Shown: positions 37,801-52,800, counted from the stretch's first letter. The stretch: DNA of 64,000 nt from Maylandia zebra (GCF_041146795.1 NC_135175.1:22917075-22981074), one strand, 5' to 3'. The notes: generated from the sequence alone by a model not told the origin. Numbers and translations are program-made.

Positions 37801-40800
37801 TGGAGCCATGTGTGTAATGTACATGTGCATGTGTCCAGAGCATGTTGTGCTCAGGAGGGACACTGAGCCCCATCTGAAAATAGAACGGTGAAAGATGGTA
37901 GGTGAGCAGGCAGGCAGCATAGCTGGCAACCCTGTGCATGACTCACTCAAACACAGATGGTTGGAAAGAAACATGGGGCCACAGACTGCTCATCTGTCAA
38001 GCAGTGGGGACTTAGCAGCCCTCCATCTATCCTCCGAGGCCTTGGACTGGTAAGTAGCACCAGTGATATTCCTCACTGTGGGGCTCAGCATGGTTCTCCT
38101 ATGCCCTCTGGATGCTCACTTGCACGCACAGAAGTCTGTCATGAACTCCTGAGCACCCCTAAAAATAACTATATTAATAGAAGTAATAACAGCGTATTTT
38201 AGTGTTATTTTCTGGGATTATCTTCATTTATTATATTTTCCTAACATGTCTATTAAAAACTGAGTGCAAACAGACTTTATGTCCAGTGTTGTTGATATCA
38301 TGATATTACAGTGTGCTCACACAGAGGTTTTGCTGCTTCTGATGCAGGTTTGTCATTAATAGCCTAATAATAACTTTTGTTGCTGCGTCAGAAAAAGGAT
38401 GCAGAGATAATCTCATGCCACAAATCAGTGATGCAGATTCAAAACACGCTTTAACTGAAATATAGCCAAAGTTCAAGCTGTTGTGATGATGCAGTGACAT
38501 TGCGGTGTCCTAGCCCAGGAGCTGGTGTTAAAAATGTTTGTTCCTGTTCTGGTAGAATTAGGCTTCTGTGTTTGTTTACAGCACAGCTCCAGATCCAGGT
38601 GACAACAAGTTAAAAGAATGCCACTACACTGATGTGATGGACTACAAATCTATTCTCCACTTGTGAAATAGGGGTACATGACACTCTGTGCTGAGACTGC
38701 ATAATAAAGGGAGGCTTTGTATGAATTCATGAACTTTAATATAAAACAACTCTATTACCAGTTTGCTTCGTGTACATGTCTGTGGAGTGGCAGGTTGATT
38801 TTCCTATGTCTGTACTGAATAATGCTACTTTAAGTGCTTGATGATTTGGTGAACTGCCTCTATGTGATCGAGATATAATGTTGTGCATGTTTCTACAACA
38901 AACACTTATTAAACTTCTTTATCGACTGGGACTTTGCCTTGAGTTTTATAGCTAAAGGCTCCACCCTAAAACCAGTGCATTATATTGAAATTTCTGATTT
39001 TCACTCTGATTTACTGAAAGACACTACAATAGGTCATAACTAATTAGGTTGCCTTTGAGGGATACATTTTAATGTGTATCCAATTGAATTGAGGTTTGCA
39101 AATGTGAAAAGGGCTGATTACATTTGCAAACAGCATATTCCATTAATATTAACTACAAAGCACTGCATGCATCTCATTAAGATCGGGAGTTGAGCCCCCC
39201 CTAAAAATGTGAACTTAGAATCGCCCCTGGTCTGACCTAAATAACTAGACCTTGCAGATGACTGTGTTGTGATGCTGTGCCAGGGCTTACTCTGCGCCAT
39301 TCAGGCCACACCTGTTCCCAGCCCCCCACCCAGCCCAATCAGACATATACCAAAATAAACCAGGAGCTGGAACACGATCAACATTTCTGGGCTTTTATGA
39401 GCGGAGGCTGAAGGCATGTAACTCGTGGCTAATCTCACAGGGGAGATGTTCAAATGGAGTTCAGTTTGGAGGGAAAGTAGCTGCAGAGGGCCTGAAAGTT
39501 AATTTAACAGCATTTTACACAGATGACTCAGCAGAAACTGTTAAAACTTTTAGATTTCAGTTGATTTTATAAGGTTTAAAAATACCACGGAAGGTAAGAA
39601 TGTACTTTCTTAAAATTATTATTAAAATTGCATCACTTAATTTTATTCTCCATTAACATTAAATGAAGCACTTTGGTCATCGTTATATTTTATTGTTTGT
39701 TTGTTTTTTAAGTCATTTCATTAGAAGCATGAATAAGCAGAAAGAACGGGATGGGCACGGATGATCTCAGTGTAAAGAGTGTCACAATAAAATTTCCGCT
39801 CTGGACCTTCACAGTAAAACGCCACTGACGCACTTTAAAATGAAAAAGTATAACTTCCTGTATGTGACCGGTAGGTTTTACGTGCATTATTTCTACTGTG
39901 GACACCACTTCGACCCTTTAAATATCTTTACCCGAATTATTCAAATAGTCTAACACAATTTCAGCGCGTTACGGGTTCACATTTCGCTGCACATGCTTTT
40001 ATTTTGAAGGTGCCATCGCTCATCTTCCCCGCTTCTTGCAGCAGCTCGCCTTCGGTCTCACCTCGCTCGCAAACCACAGGCAAACACAACAACAGTTTGT
40101 ACTCACAAAGGTGTATCCAGTAGTCACACATGGCCACCAGCGCGCTGTACAAACACTGAAGTAACGGCATGTGAAGGGTCAATCGGCAGAACTGTGCTGA
40201 GATTAATCTTCTCTCCCGGTTTTCCTCTTTCACTCTGACGATATTGGATCTTCTGTCAGGATGTAGACGCGCCTTGATTTCGCCCCCTCCGCCCCGTGCA
40301 AGCAAACTTAATAAGTCATTCAAGGGTGGGACAGTCCCGCGTACGGTCACAGTGAAAACTGTACGCTAATAAAAATCCCCCCTCTCTCTTCATAAATGCC
40401 CCTGTTGCTCAGGGATTTACTGAGATATTCAAATACGTATCGCGTTTTAAATCCTAAATTGGCACCACTGTTGCTTCATTTTTAACTTGTACATATGTCG
40501 CATAACTTATCTGTACGACAACTGTGCATAAAGTATCGAGCCACTCATCTTTTTATATTTTGCTAGGAAAACTGGATATAGTTTTACTAACTTAAAGAAA
40601 GTACAACATGAGGCAAAAAAGAGTTTGTACAATTCCAATTTGCTTTAAAGTCAATGTTTGGTGTGACCACTTTTGTTCTTCAACACAGTCTGAACTCTCT
40701 TAGGCAAGCTTTCTTCTCATCTCTTTAAGTAGTTTTCAGGAATAGTTCTCCAGGCTTCTTGAAGGACATTCAAACCCCACACTACTTCAGTAATGTCGAT

Positions 40801-43800
40801 GTCCCTGTGACTGATAGCGTCCCATTGTCTGTTTTTCTATTCAGGTATGCTTTTACTGCCTTGGCACTGTGTTTGGATCACTGCCATGCTGAAAAATTAA
40901 GCCATTGCCAATCAGACGCTTTTGAGACAGCAGCTGCATAAACTGAAGGGCCAGATGCATCTGTCAGGTCCTCTGTCACATTTTTGATGCATCCTGCCCC
41001 CACCACTGGGTTTCTAATTCGTTTTTAGACCTGCCTATTCTTCTTTTGTTCTCCACTTCTCCACTTCTCCACTTCCCTCAAAATTTCTAAGGACACACTG
41101 CATACCATGCCAAGATATGCCACGCGTCTGACTAATAGCTCACCCTACCCCTTAAAAAAGCAAAAAAAAAAAAAACCCCCAAACTATTTTAAATCTGTCA
41201 AACTGTGTTACTGTGACGGGCTACTAGTAACAAACGTCCTAGATATACAGTTTAAAATGGGTTGTCTGTTATGTGCACACACAGCACTGATTCAGCCCTT
41301 GAGTTAGTTGCCTATTTTATGCTTAAATGGTTCATAGTTCAGTGTTAAGGGCATAGCATACAAACACACATAAAGCATTCCTCTGAAAATGGTCAGGTAC
41401 GAGGAATAAACCAAAAATGAGTGAAAAATCAGCCCATGTCCAAATAAAAACATTGAAAGGCCTTCAGAAAACAACTGTTGCATTTTTTAAAACAGTTATC
41501 TTTTATCCAGTTACACTTCCCTTTTTTCTTCTTTTTAAGATAGTCATATGTTTGGAGATTTAATCCCTAAACCACAGGAGATACCTTAAAATGTGGAAAT
41601 ACTTAGAATATGTACAATAGCCAGACAATATAGTCATGCTCCTACTGGAAGCCAATTAGAAGTCTTCCCATTCTAGCTATCCTCAGGTGAGATGGTGTGC
41701 CAAAAGTTGAGAACTTCTTTTGACAACCAAATTTGAAAGCAACACCACTGACATCCCTACATATACAACTGGAGTTCCTTTAATGTGAAAACTTGAAAGC
41801 ACAAAAATAGCCAAACAGAGGATGTGATTCATAAACTCAGTGTGATGACTGCCACCTTGTGGTTTAATAATAAGAAAGTGTCCCTTTGCACTAAGCTGTT
41901 CCTAAACCCAAGTGGCAGCAATTTTATTGGAGGGTTAGCCTTTGTTATTGCACACAGTTCCTATGGGGGTTGTGGGATTGTTGAAGTTTTAATCTTCTTG
42001 TATGCAGATTATATAAAATACAATCTTTTTTTCTCCCCAACATCTGTCTGTATCTAATCCCTTTCATTTTATATTGAAAATGAACTTGCAGAATTGGCCA
42101 CCAGTCAGAATACATGGCAACGACACAATAAAAAATAAGTTGATTGCCCTACATTTTCAGTCCTGACCTTGCTCTGATCTCATCACTCATCAACGGACAC
42201 AACCGGCAAGCAGATGGCCAAATCTACAGTAACTGACTACCGCAGCCTGAAGCTGAGAAAACCTACTCTGTGGTCATTATTCATGCGACTGATGGATCTG
42301 TCAAACTTAATGCTGCCACAAAGGCCTTTCACCTGTACTCCTCCTTAAACGCACCTTGAGAGAGAGAAAAAGCAAAACATAGGAGGACACAGAGAGAGAG
42401 CCTAAAGTGGCATTTTTCTTCCCTTTTATAGCATATGAGTCACCCTGACATATGACACACAAAATTCTGCCTTGCTCTGGGATATTTGCGTGGGCTGGTG
42501 GAGGTGTGAGGGGAAATCTGGCCCAATGCTTGGCTTGATCTTGATTCGGCCAGACTTCAGCGGTCTGTATCCCAGCCATATATATTTAGCACATCTAGAG
42601 ATATTTATTCGCACAAGCTCTCCCAGAACAGAGCTCCTGGAAAAAAGCCAGTGATTGTTTTTAATTAGGTCAAGCTGTCTTGTAGTTTTTCATCCGCCCA
42701 CTCACGGAGCTTCTGAAGGAAGAAAGAGCAGAGGTGTGGTGCTGTGTTTCACTGAGCCCCTGGGGGCAGTGTTGTACAGGATTTATCTCAGCCTGCAGTT
42801 CTCTACTGTAAGGCAGAGTTTGGAATACACATGCAGGGCTAGTGATTTCAACAGAGCAAAGCCCGAAAACATCGCAGTAAGTTTAGTGTTCCACACTCAG
42901 ACCAGTATGTTGAGTGTTTTTAAACATAGAAAACCAAATGTGGGAAAATGCTGCTGTCTGTAACTAATAGGAAATACCAAAACCAACAAGGTTTCTGTCA
43001 TTGCCTCTGGTGACACCTTTCCACTAACTCCTACTGTGATTAACTGCCACTACAGTAAGAGCGCAGATGTTATTATATTCTAATCTCCCAGAAATCCCTC
43101 ATACCCATTGGTATTAGATATTTGGAAATTACAAATATTTACTACTGATGCAAAAATTATGTTTTTAATTAAGCTATGCTTATTAATAAGATTAAAAAAA
43201 TAAAAATAAAACCAATAAGCATATTTCCTCAAGCATTAAACCTTTTCTTACAGGAAATAAGATTCCCTGTCATTTATACTGTGCTTTTTATGAGATCCCC
43301 TATTGACTTTTGGTGCAAATACCAAATTTACAGAGGTTTTCTTAGCAGAATCTATTAGATATTTGATCTGGTTACAAGAAGTTAGCCTACACTTACTCCC
43401 AGCAAGACCACATTTAGTGTGCAAAGGTCGTTAGAAAGTGGTAGAGAAGTAATTAAGAACAAACCTAATCAAATGAGAAAATTCTTAATCCTTTCTCAGT
43501 TTATGTTTTCCTTTTTTTTTAAATGCAGCACATAAAGCAACTCAGCCGTTCTTAATATAAAGGTTTAGCAACTAAACCTTTATATTAATTTGCATGTTTA
43601 ATTATTCTTTTGTCTTTTACTTACACTAAAACATTTTTTAACAAAAGCGGCCAATCTAAACTACAGTTATTTATGACAAGTATTTTATTAGTATTAATTT
43701 TTTTTAATTGCTCTTGTGCAGTGCAAGCAGATAGAAAAAGTATGCTAGAAGCTGCATAAGAGAACTAAACAAAGAGGTTGTTTTCCCTTGAGTGTTTGCA

Positions 43801-46800
43801 AGACCATTGGCAATATGGAACACAAGCATGCCTTAAGGAATGCTTTATTCAGCACAATGCCTCTGGTAGGGGCTGTAAAAAATTCACAGCCATTAAATCA
43901 AATATTGTCCTATAACTGATTACATGAAGCTAGGGCGTGAATACCTTTTTCTTTTCTTTTTTTTTAAACCAAATCCTTTGGCACCTCTGAAAAATAGACG
44001 CTGGGAAATGTGAGGTTGGATAAATGACAGTAGGTCAGCAAGCATGGGAAACAAGGGGGAGAGAAAGAGAAACTATAAGAAGCTATGGCAAAATTCCCAG
44101 ACTTAAGATATGCATGTATACGGTTTCTAATACAAGGTCATTTATTCTTCCTGAAGAAGTGCCACAACAGGTTGATTCTCCCACACACCTAGCTTCGCTG
44201 GTATAAAGGAAGCGGCTCGAGCTGTTGAGCAAGAAGGCAAGGGAGGACAAGACAAAGCAGGGGTGAGGAGGTGATGAATATGTTAACTGGAGATGACGTG
44301 GGGGTGAAGGAGCCAGGGCTTAAAGGCAGTAAAATCCTCACATTAACCGATTGCTATGGATTTTCCGAAGCTTTAGAAAGAGGATCTGCTCCAGATTTTG
44401 TTAAACCGATCCAAAGGACCTGATGTCTTGGCCAACGTGTCTGTTCGAGGCAATAGCAGTATGTCTGCGTTAGTGAGTTTGCAGGTTAACGTGTGTGTGC
44501 GTGTATGTGCCAGTTTAAGCGGGCACGGACGCAGGCAACAGCAGCCACAGCTACTTCACGTTCAAAGAGAAGAGATCAAAGGATGACCCTTTACTTCGGT
44601 CTCCTTCCTCGGGATTAAAAAGATCATCAATAATAATGGGCTGGAGCAGTGCAGTGGGCAAACCGGAGAGAAGCATGAGCGGAAGCTGATAGGTCTCTTG
44701 CCTGCTGTGTGTCTGTGCATGTGTGTGTGATATTTTGGCTTTTTGCCGTGGGGACAAGTGGGAGCTGAAAACCATAAGTGCGGGCTGTTTTTCTGGAACC
44801 GGTGCTTGAACCAGCCTTCAGAAACATCATGCAATATTCACCACAACAACGTCTTCATTTCTCGCTTTGGGCTCCCAGACGATTTCCTGTGAAATGTATT
44901 AATGTGTGTGTGTTCACATCGTGAAACAACAAAAATAAACTAAACTGTAAAAGCTGTGAATGTTTGCTTAGGAGGATGTCACCGTGCCGACAGTTATATG
45001 TTCTTTATAGCCTACTATGTGAGAGCTGAGAGAGAGAGCGAGAGACTGCAAATGTCAAATGTCTGTTATGAATATGAAATTATAAAATGCATATTGTTTG
45101 CTGTATTTTCCCGTGGGTAAAGGGTACTTTGAGTACTGAGTGCTGTAAAATGCTAGCCTACAATAATTTTACAGCAAATCCCCATTATGTGCACATGTTA
45201 CCTACATTAATATGGACAGGAGGCAATGTTTACAGCTACCGCACATGCTGCCTTTGACGGCTGAAACACATTCTAGCCTTTTGATTGTTTCTAATCCCAA
45301 ACAGCACCATATCCCCCCCTGTGCTTATTTGCCAGTAATTTACTGAAATGACTAAAATGTTGAGATTTCCAGTTCATTTCCAAAAACAGCAGTTAGAAAG
45401 AAATTTATAATATCCTTCAATAGTTGGGAACAAAAACAGAAATCTTCGTAGCCTCTGTAAAATCTGATTATCGGGTTTTTAAGGAGTGTTAAGATGTGGA
45501 GGGTGTTGTTTCAGTGGTTCGAAACCATCTGCCATCCCTGTACTTTACACACTGCATTAGGAGAACAACTCCTACCTAACTTTAACCAGATGATCACATT
45601 AAAAAAGTCATCCATTCAAAATGCAGACACATAGAGACTTTTCCCTCCTCTCTCCTCTCTCCAGTCTCCATCTCTTCTTTTACTCTTAATCGCGGTCTCG
45701 CCCCAGTGGGAGACAAAGGAGAGGTTGAGATAATTAATTACAGTGACTGATGAATTTGTGGTGAAAATCTGAGGTGACGAAGTGTACAGTAGTATAGTTG
45801 TGACAGTAATCTGAAGCAATCCCCTACCTTTAGTACCAATCACAGTTAAATGCTTTCCACATCACCTTGTAATATATCACTGTTCTAATGTCCCATGTTG
45901 TGTGCTTAAATCTTAGTTGCAACTGATTTTGAGATACCAGGAGGTCGGTGGGAAATTAGGGTCAAGGGTAACAAGAGGTCGACAAAGTACGACACAAACC
46001 CGAGACAGAATATTGCCGTCAACTGGAAGGAGTTGTGTTATGTTGCCTCATCAGTACCATACACCGGGCTATTATCTCATCTTTGAAATTCCAAAAAATA
46101 AAATATCTGTCCATCATCTGTCCAACTAAGGCATCACAAGGATGTTCATTAAAATGTCAACAGCTATGAGGCAACCGCTTCTAAAATATGTGCTACAGCA
46201 AAGAAATCTCTGCTTAGTCACCAGTCACCTGACAAATGTTTAAAGGTGTTGCCTTTGTGTTACAGATCAAGAGCGAGCCCTGCAAGCCATGTGTGAGACA
46301 GCCAGAGAAATAGAGACTTCCTGTACCACGTGTAGCAGCTGTCTAGGATGAAAACCCCATTTTAGTCCCTACAACACTTCACCTGATAGATGATCTTCAT
46401 TATCTCTTCCTTCCTCCGAGGAGGGAGCTTTGAATGTCTTCCTCTTATCACTCTCTCCGTTTTATAGATCAATAAGTACTACCAAACAACAGAACAATCA
46501 AATGAATCCTCCATTGCCTTTAATTGCATTCCTAACTTGGCCTCTTCTTTGATATATAATGATAGAAACAGTGGGGTGCAAATTCATATTTTGTCTAATT
46601 TCACTAACTGGAGCAGGAAATGATAGTCTGCAAAGACGTCAGTTGGAGCAGTTTTTAAAGAGCCTTAAATAAATGTTTGCTCAGAGTCAGTAGTAAGCCC
46701 TTTTAATTCACTGAACAAGCTTTGCAATTCTTCCAATTTGCAGTTAATGTGTTTAATTAGCTGGCTGTAACCTTTGTCAACCTGGTTTGGGGAGAGGCTG

Positions 46801-49800
46801 TCTTTTAATTGGCATAATTAAATAATAATGAAAGCGAACACCAATGTGCGTCAGGCTATGGTGACTCAACGTGCACCGTGTAAGGGAATGACGTTTGGAT
46901 TTGCAGCGGGAAGCATAGAAGCACCCAGTGCTGGATGCCAGCACCACTCAGCATCAATACTGCATGCAGTAATGCTGGAAAACTAAGCACTCCAGACCAT
47001 GAGGCACACAAGAGGGCTAAAATAAGATCCAGCAGTCAGTGAGCTTTACAGCTCAAATAAGCTCTTATGCGAGAAAAAAAAAACAGTCCGGCATTCATCT
47101 TATTGTATCAGAGAAGAAAACTGGGTCAGATGGATAATAATATAGAGGGTCTGTGTTTGCAAAGTGAAACTAGTCTGCAGCTGGCTAACCGAGTCAGCTC
47201 TTTTTTATGGAAATAACCAAGACTGGGTTTCTGCAGAAGAGGGAAAGAAAGGAGAAGATTTGACTTGATGACCATCAATCATGTGTGTATTGCGTGTTTA
47301 TGGATAAACATTCCAGTGAAGTAAGCAAGTAAAGTGCAGTATTAAGATATTCTTTCAGAAATCAGAGTGCATCCATAAAATATACTTTCTAAACTCATAT
47401 GAATTTATAATAGGTTATGTATGTTCACTCAGTCATCAGCACATGAGTATGCATGCTTTAAGCACATGTTCCCACCTACCTGTGCTGCTCTGGATGGTTC
47501 TAACAGTGGTGGTGGTGCGTGGGGGTGAGTTGGTCCTCCTGCTTCCCGCTGTGACGCTCCCCTCTTCCTCTTCCTGTGAGCAGCCTTTCTCGATGGCACG
47601 CACGTAGCTGTGGCTCCGCATACGGAAACACCCAGGCATGGGCAGGTCTAGGGCATCCACTGCTTGTGACTCCATCTCACTGAACACTGACTCACACACC
47701 GCCTCGATCTGCCCATTCACCTCCACCTCGCTCACCTGTGGAGGAGGGGAAAACAGACAGACATACATACAGTATGTGCACACAAACATCCACACAGAGG
47801 AAAAAGAGAACACCTTGAAAAATAACAATGCACAGGTGCGTACCAGCACAGTGTAAGAGAAAGGTGAATGGACAATATGTTACAGAAGCAAAAGCCAGAG
47901 AAACATCTTTTAGTGCTGCAAGAATTGTTGTTACTGTACTACTCTACTGCTCAAAGCTTCACCAGGCAGGAGTTTTATATACAAACACAGTTAAAGTGCA
48001 AATTGGGTGCTGCAACATAACATTGGGGTTTCAGCGTTACCCATGGTAAATGGTAAATGGCCTGTATTTATATAGCGCTTTACTAGTCCCTAAGGACCCC
48101 AAAGCACTTTACATATCCAGTCATCCACCCATTCACACACTGGTGATGGCAAGCTACATTGTAGCCACAGCCACCCTGGGGAGCACTGACAGAGGCGAGG
48201 CTGCCGGACACTGGCGCCACCGGGCCCTCTGATCACCACCAGTAGGCAACGGGTGAAGTGTCTTGCCCAAGGACACAACAACCGAGACTGTCCAAGCCGG
48301 GGCTCGAACCGGCAACCTTCCGATTACAAGGCGAACTCCCAACTCTTGAGCCACGATCGCCCCATAATTTATGGCAGGCAGATTCACCACATTTGGTCAA
48401 AAGAAAAGAGAAAAAAATTTTTTTGTTTTGTATAAATGCATCTCTGCCAAGGAGAAATAATAAAAACCGCAAAAGTACTTTTAACAAAACATCTTTCAAA
48501 TCTTTTGACTGAAATCCAGCCATCGAAATATTTGCTTGCAGTGAATTATGTTCTACAACTCTGTGCCTTTTGGTAATGCATCATACACTATTCAAGCTTT
48601 TTTTTTAGCACATCAAATCACAGAATTTCCATGTCAGTGCAGAGTACAGCAATTCATTTTTGTCACTGCTTTTACCTCCACGCCGTCTTATGAAGCTTTA
48701 AGCCATTTATAGGAATTTACATATAGCCCACTTAAAATAGAAATACATTGGAGAAAAATAAAAGACTATCCAAGGGGTGCAGAGGGGGAAGAATCCCTGT
48801 AGGATAAAACTTCAAAGGGCCATACAACACAGTGAAATACTACGCGTGTTATTAAAGGTGAGAATGGGAAGTGTCAAAGCTAAGACTACTGGGATTTGAA
48901 ATGTGACTCAAGGACATCTAATTACACCTACATCATTAGCTAGTGCAGCTTCAAAACAGGCTCTAAAGCAAACACAACTCAGAAAACTTGCGACAGACTT
49001 GCAAGATGGGTGTGTGGGACAGACTGGGTTATGTGAGGGCAGATAATAGGATAGTTCCCAGGATATCTTCACAGGGAGTGACACAAATGAAAGAAGCAGG
49101 ACTTGGTAAGCAGAGTGTAGAGTCAGAGGTGTAAGTGCACATTTGTAGAGTTGGGAATCAGGAAGGTTTGTGGACCTTGAGTCAGTCTATTGACACCAGC
49201 TGACACTAGATGCAAACAGTGAAATAGAGAACCTAAGCAGCACCTTTATTCTTTTTGTTGATGCCAGGTCCAGTGTGACATTCTCTTCTTGGCCTGCTCC
49301 ATGCCAGGACTTGAAGGGATGTCTCAGGGGTCCATCATTCAGATGGTGAGGCAAACTGTTGCCCCTGGGCTTTAGAGGGGAGTACATATTCCCATTACCC
49401 CAGGCAAAAAGATAAACTAAGTTCCCCTGTCATTACAAATAATGCAATGTATCAAGCACTGCTCAAAATCCCAAATGACTAACATCTTATTTTGTAGCTG
49501 GCAATACATTAACAGACCTCCACCAGGCTAGTGTGTGTCTTGTTTCCTGGCCAATTCTTCAGTATGTTCAATAACTGTCACATCACCTCAAATGCCCGTT
49601 ATTATTTGGAACCTATCCGACTTTGAATTATTCATAAAAATCACATTGCTGCATGTTAAATGAGTAGAACAGCCTTAAGCTTGTCATTTTGGTTCGCAAA
49701 ATATGCTGATGCAGAAAGAGCGTATTATGGCAAAAGAGGGAACTGAGGGAGGTCTGCATCCCCTCCTGTTTAATTAGCCAATCTGAAAATATCGGTATCA

Positions 49801-52800
49801 TCTGAGCTCCAGAAAACAGCATGCACACGTACACACTAATTAGGAGATTGGGGTTTTTTTTATATTTTTTTCATAATTTGCCGGATGGTGACCTGATTGC
49901 TAATTTAGGTCTTAGAATGGCTACCGATGGGATTTCCTCCCACTGCACAGCCTTATCGGATGTAACAGTAGAGGTATGAGGGCCGTAGAGGCTAACAAAA
50001 AACAGGCATGGGAGCCAGAGTGCCACCAACCTGGCTGATGGTGCTCATTGCTCTCATGTAGCTCTCGTTTCGGGAGCGGAATTTAGGCGAAGCCAGCAGC
50101 CCTGCTGGGTCCAAGCTGTCCAGACTCCTATTGATGGAAACCTCACTCACCGCCCGCAGATAGCTGTGACTCCGGATCTGCAGTTTGGGTGAGTGCTCTG
50201 TGGAAATCCTGCCATAAGGGAGGGAAAGAAAGAAAAAAGGAAGGGGTAAAAAACAAACAAAAAAAAGTAAAAACAGGAAAAGCAAGAGATTAGTAAAAAG
50301 GTGAAAAACCAAGGATGATAAAGGCAGAAAAAGAGCAGAGGTAAAGAGGGGGCGATGAAAAGAATGCAAGAGAAGGCAATTTCAAGTACTTGGAAGTGTG
50401 TGAACCGAAAGATATGGATCAATCCACAATTGCTTCAGGACACACCATTATCTAATCAAACAGCGTAGTTCTGTTGAGAACCGCTCACAGTAGCTTAGAT
50501 AGTTTGTCCTTGAAGCTCCTTGTAAGCACTTTCTAAAACGCTTAATCATGAGAACTCTTGTATATAGAGATATGAACGTCTGTTTCTGTATGCCTGTGAG
50601 GTATACTTAATTTAGAGACTGTGACATAAAAACACAGAAATATATTTGATACACATCCTGTATGAAAGGTATGAATAGATGTCTCATTAATTGTCACCTG
50701 CTTTCAGCCTGATTGCTTAGCATGCTTCACGTCTATGTGCACGTGTGCATTTGCGTACCCGCAAAAAAGGGTGCTTGCTGTTTAGGTTAAATAGCAATTG
50801 GATGCAAGTTAAAGAACGAATTAATCACAGCAAATAAAACCTAAAAAGCAGACTCACTTCATTCTTGAGGAACATGGCGGTCTACTAAACCAAGTGAGGA
50901 AAGAATACATCACAGATTATATATAAATTCTCAAATTAACGGTGAGAGCCACGTCTTTTTGTAGCCTCTCTTATTCCACACACATATAAGACCATCCGCA
51001 TATAGGTACTTTGCTTATACAACTCTTAGTCTCTGCCTTCATGTCAGGTCAGCTTTAATTATGCATTTCTGCCTCAAAATAGTGCGCGGTTACCACAGCA
51101 AAGCAAACTAGATTACTCATTCTTGGATGGAAGATTGGAAAGGTGAGGTGAAGTGGAAGAACAGATAAACTACTGAGATAAGAATAAGTGTGCCGAATGG
51201 ACAGTTATTAATTTTAAAACATGTCTCCATTTAGCCTGACCGTCCTCCTGGCTCTTTAATATTGAGAATAATATACTAGAAGATACTCCACAGACACAGA
51301 AAAATTCATGAGTTAGTCATGCTGCTGCTTTGTTTGATCAACACAATTGATAATTTTGAGGTCTTCCATCAATGTTTTCTAATAGTTCCACTGTATTTTT
51401 AAGGAAAATCATTTTTTCCACCAGATGACAGGAAAAGAGGAATCTGGTGTATCTGAATCACCAAATAGTTTTTTGAGCCAAATGTCATGTTTTATTATAT
51501 CTTAAGTATTATTAAAGCTAAATGAGTTTGATTGAGAAAACAAACTCAAACAAACTATATCATGCCTGGGAGTAACATATAGTGGTAATGGGTGATCTCA
51601 GAACCGAACAGAGAACTCATAGACAGAGTCAATTAAACAGCAACTATCACGGACAACCAAGTCCATCCTTGGGATGTACCATCGACAGATAGAGGAACTG
51701 GCTGACATAAAGAAATCCTTCCAATAGCTACAAAAGGCCAGGTTAAAAAAACAGCACAAGCCTTGAGCACCAGGTCCATAGAAGCAGGAGTCTACTGAAA
51801 CTGACAGAATCCAAGTTGCAGAGTGTATAAAAGCACCCAAGAGACTATCCAACTCATAGTAGCAGGATCTAAGAGCCAAGCTGGGACAGCATAGACTAAC
51901 AGGCCCAACCAAGAGGCTGGGATAGTGTACAGGAAAATATACACATGGACTAGGAATCCCCAAGCCCTGATGGGAGATGCCACGAAAGGTGGTTGAGAAC
52001 AACAGAGCTAAAGTCCTGTGGTACAGACAAGCAGTAGCTGCTAAATCAGCATAGTGGTGGTTTCCAAGGAGCAGAAGACCAGAGTTGTGATAGATGTGCT
52101 AATCCCAGCAGACAGCAACAAGTACCAGGGACTGAAAAAAACAACTGGAGCAGATGTGTAAGTCCAAAGTGTTTCCAGTGGTAACAGATGCATTAGGAGC
52201 CGTGACCAGAAAGCAGGCAGATTCCAGGCACAACATCGGAGATATTCGAATAACTATCAAATTAAACAACCCATGCACTCCACATGAACACCTGATACTG
52301 CCACTACTATCAGAACTCCAACTTTCAAATCAATCAGTTTCCTAATCAAGCATTATGGTGGTTATTTGATTAATTTTAGATATTTTTAAGGAAAAGGAAA
52401 AGTCTAAACTTTGGCAATGGTTAAAAGATCATAGCCTGTAGTTTACAGGAGAAAAACAATCTCCCATGTTACAGTCAGGCAATTTAACCTTCAACACCAA
52501 CATACACAACCTCTGTTGCTTCTGAAGAGACTTTTCAGGCCTTTAATTTTGATCTCTTTCCCAAAATTTCAGACCAGTCTGTGTAATTCAATTAATTAAA
52601 ATGTGACAAAACAATTCAATAAATGTTACACAGAGTAAATATAAAGTTTGTACTCCTGTCTATGTTCCACTGTACCTATAACTATACTTCCCCATGCAGC
52701 ACTGCCTACAGTACTGCAATGGTTCACTTCATTATAGAATTGAAACGGTACATATTCTAAAACCAAGAAAGCGAAACTGGTGTGACTCATTCATATCAGC

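Larger units (their letters stand above)
25544..47479 (-). other. dlgap1: dlgap1 intron 4, the largest (21.9 kb)
   Basis: It holds several simple repeats, two Tc1-like relics, a CpG island with a candidate alternative first exon, and two strong hairpins, listed separately. The remaining stretches (25.6-31.4 kb, 32.6-34.8 kb, 34.9-36.7 kb, 37.2-39.9 kb, 41.1-43.5 kb, 43.6-46.4 kb) gave no convincing exon on either strand. Many short open frames there are CA/GT-repeat or AT-rich chance frames. Confidence 0.7.

Noticed and set aside
44551..44775. Minus-strand 74-codon frame ending in an acidic and Ser-rich stretch
   Set aside because: The only donor near its end is weak and its phase (0) does not fit the next dlgap1 exon (phase 1 needed).
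46204..46350. Plus-strand acceptor-like TGTGTTACAG followed by a short protein-like frame with several Cys
   Set aside because: No donor of matching phase, no partner exon and no recognisable family; probably chance.
48290..48363. A functional tRNA gene
   Set aside because: The A-box and B-box belong to the head of a SINE; the tRNA-like part does not fold into a complete cloverleaf that I can support and is fused to the SINE body.
51598..52002. 134-codon minus-strand frame
   Set aside because: It lies antisense to the LINE relic, which is recognised on the plus strand.
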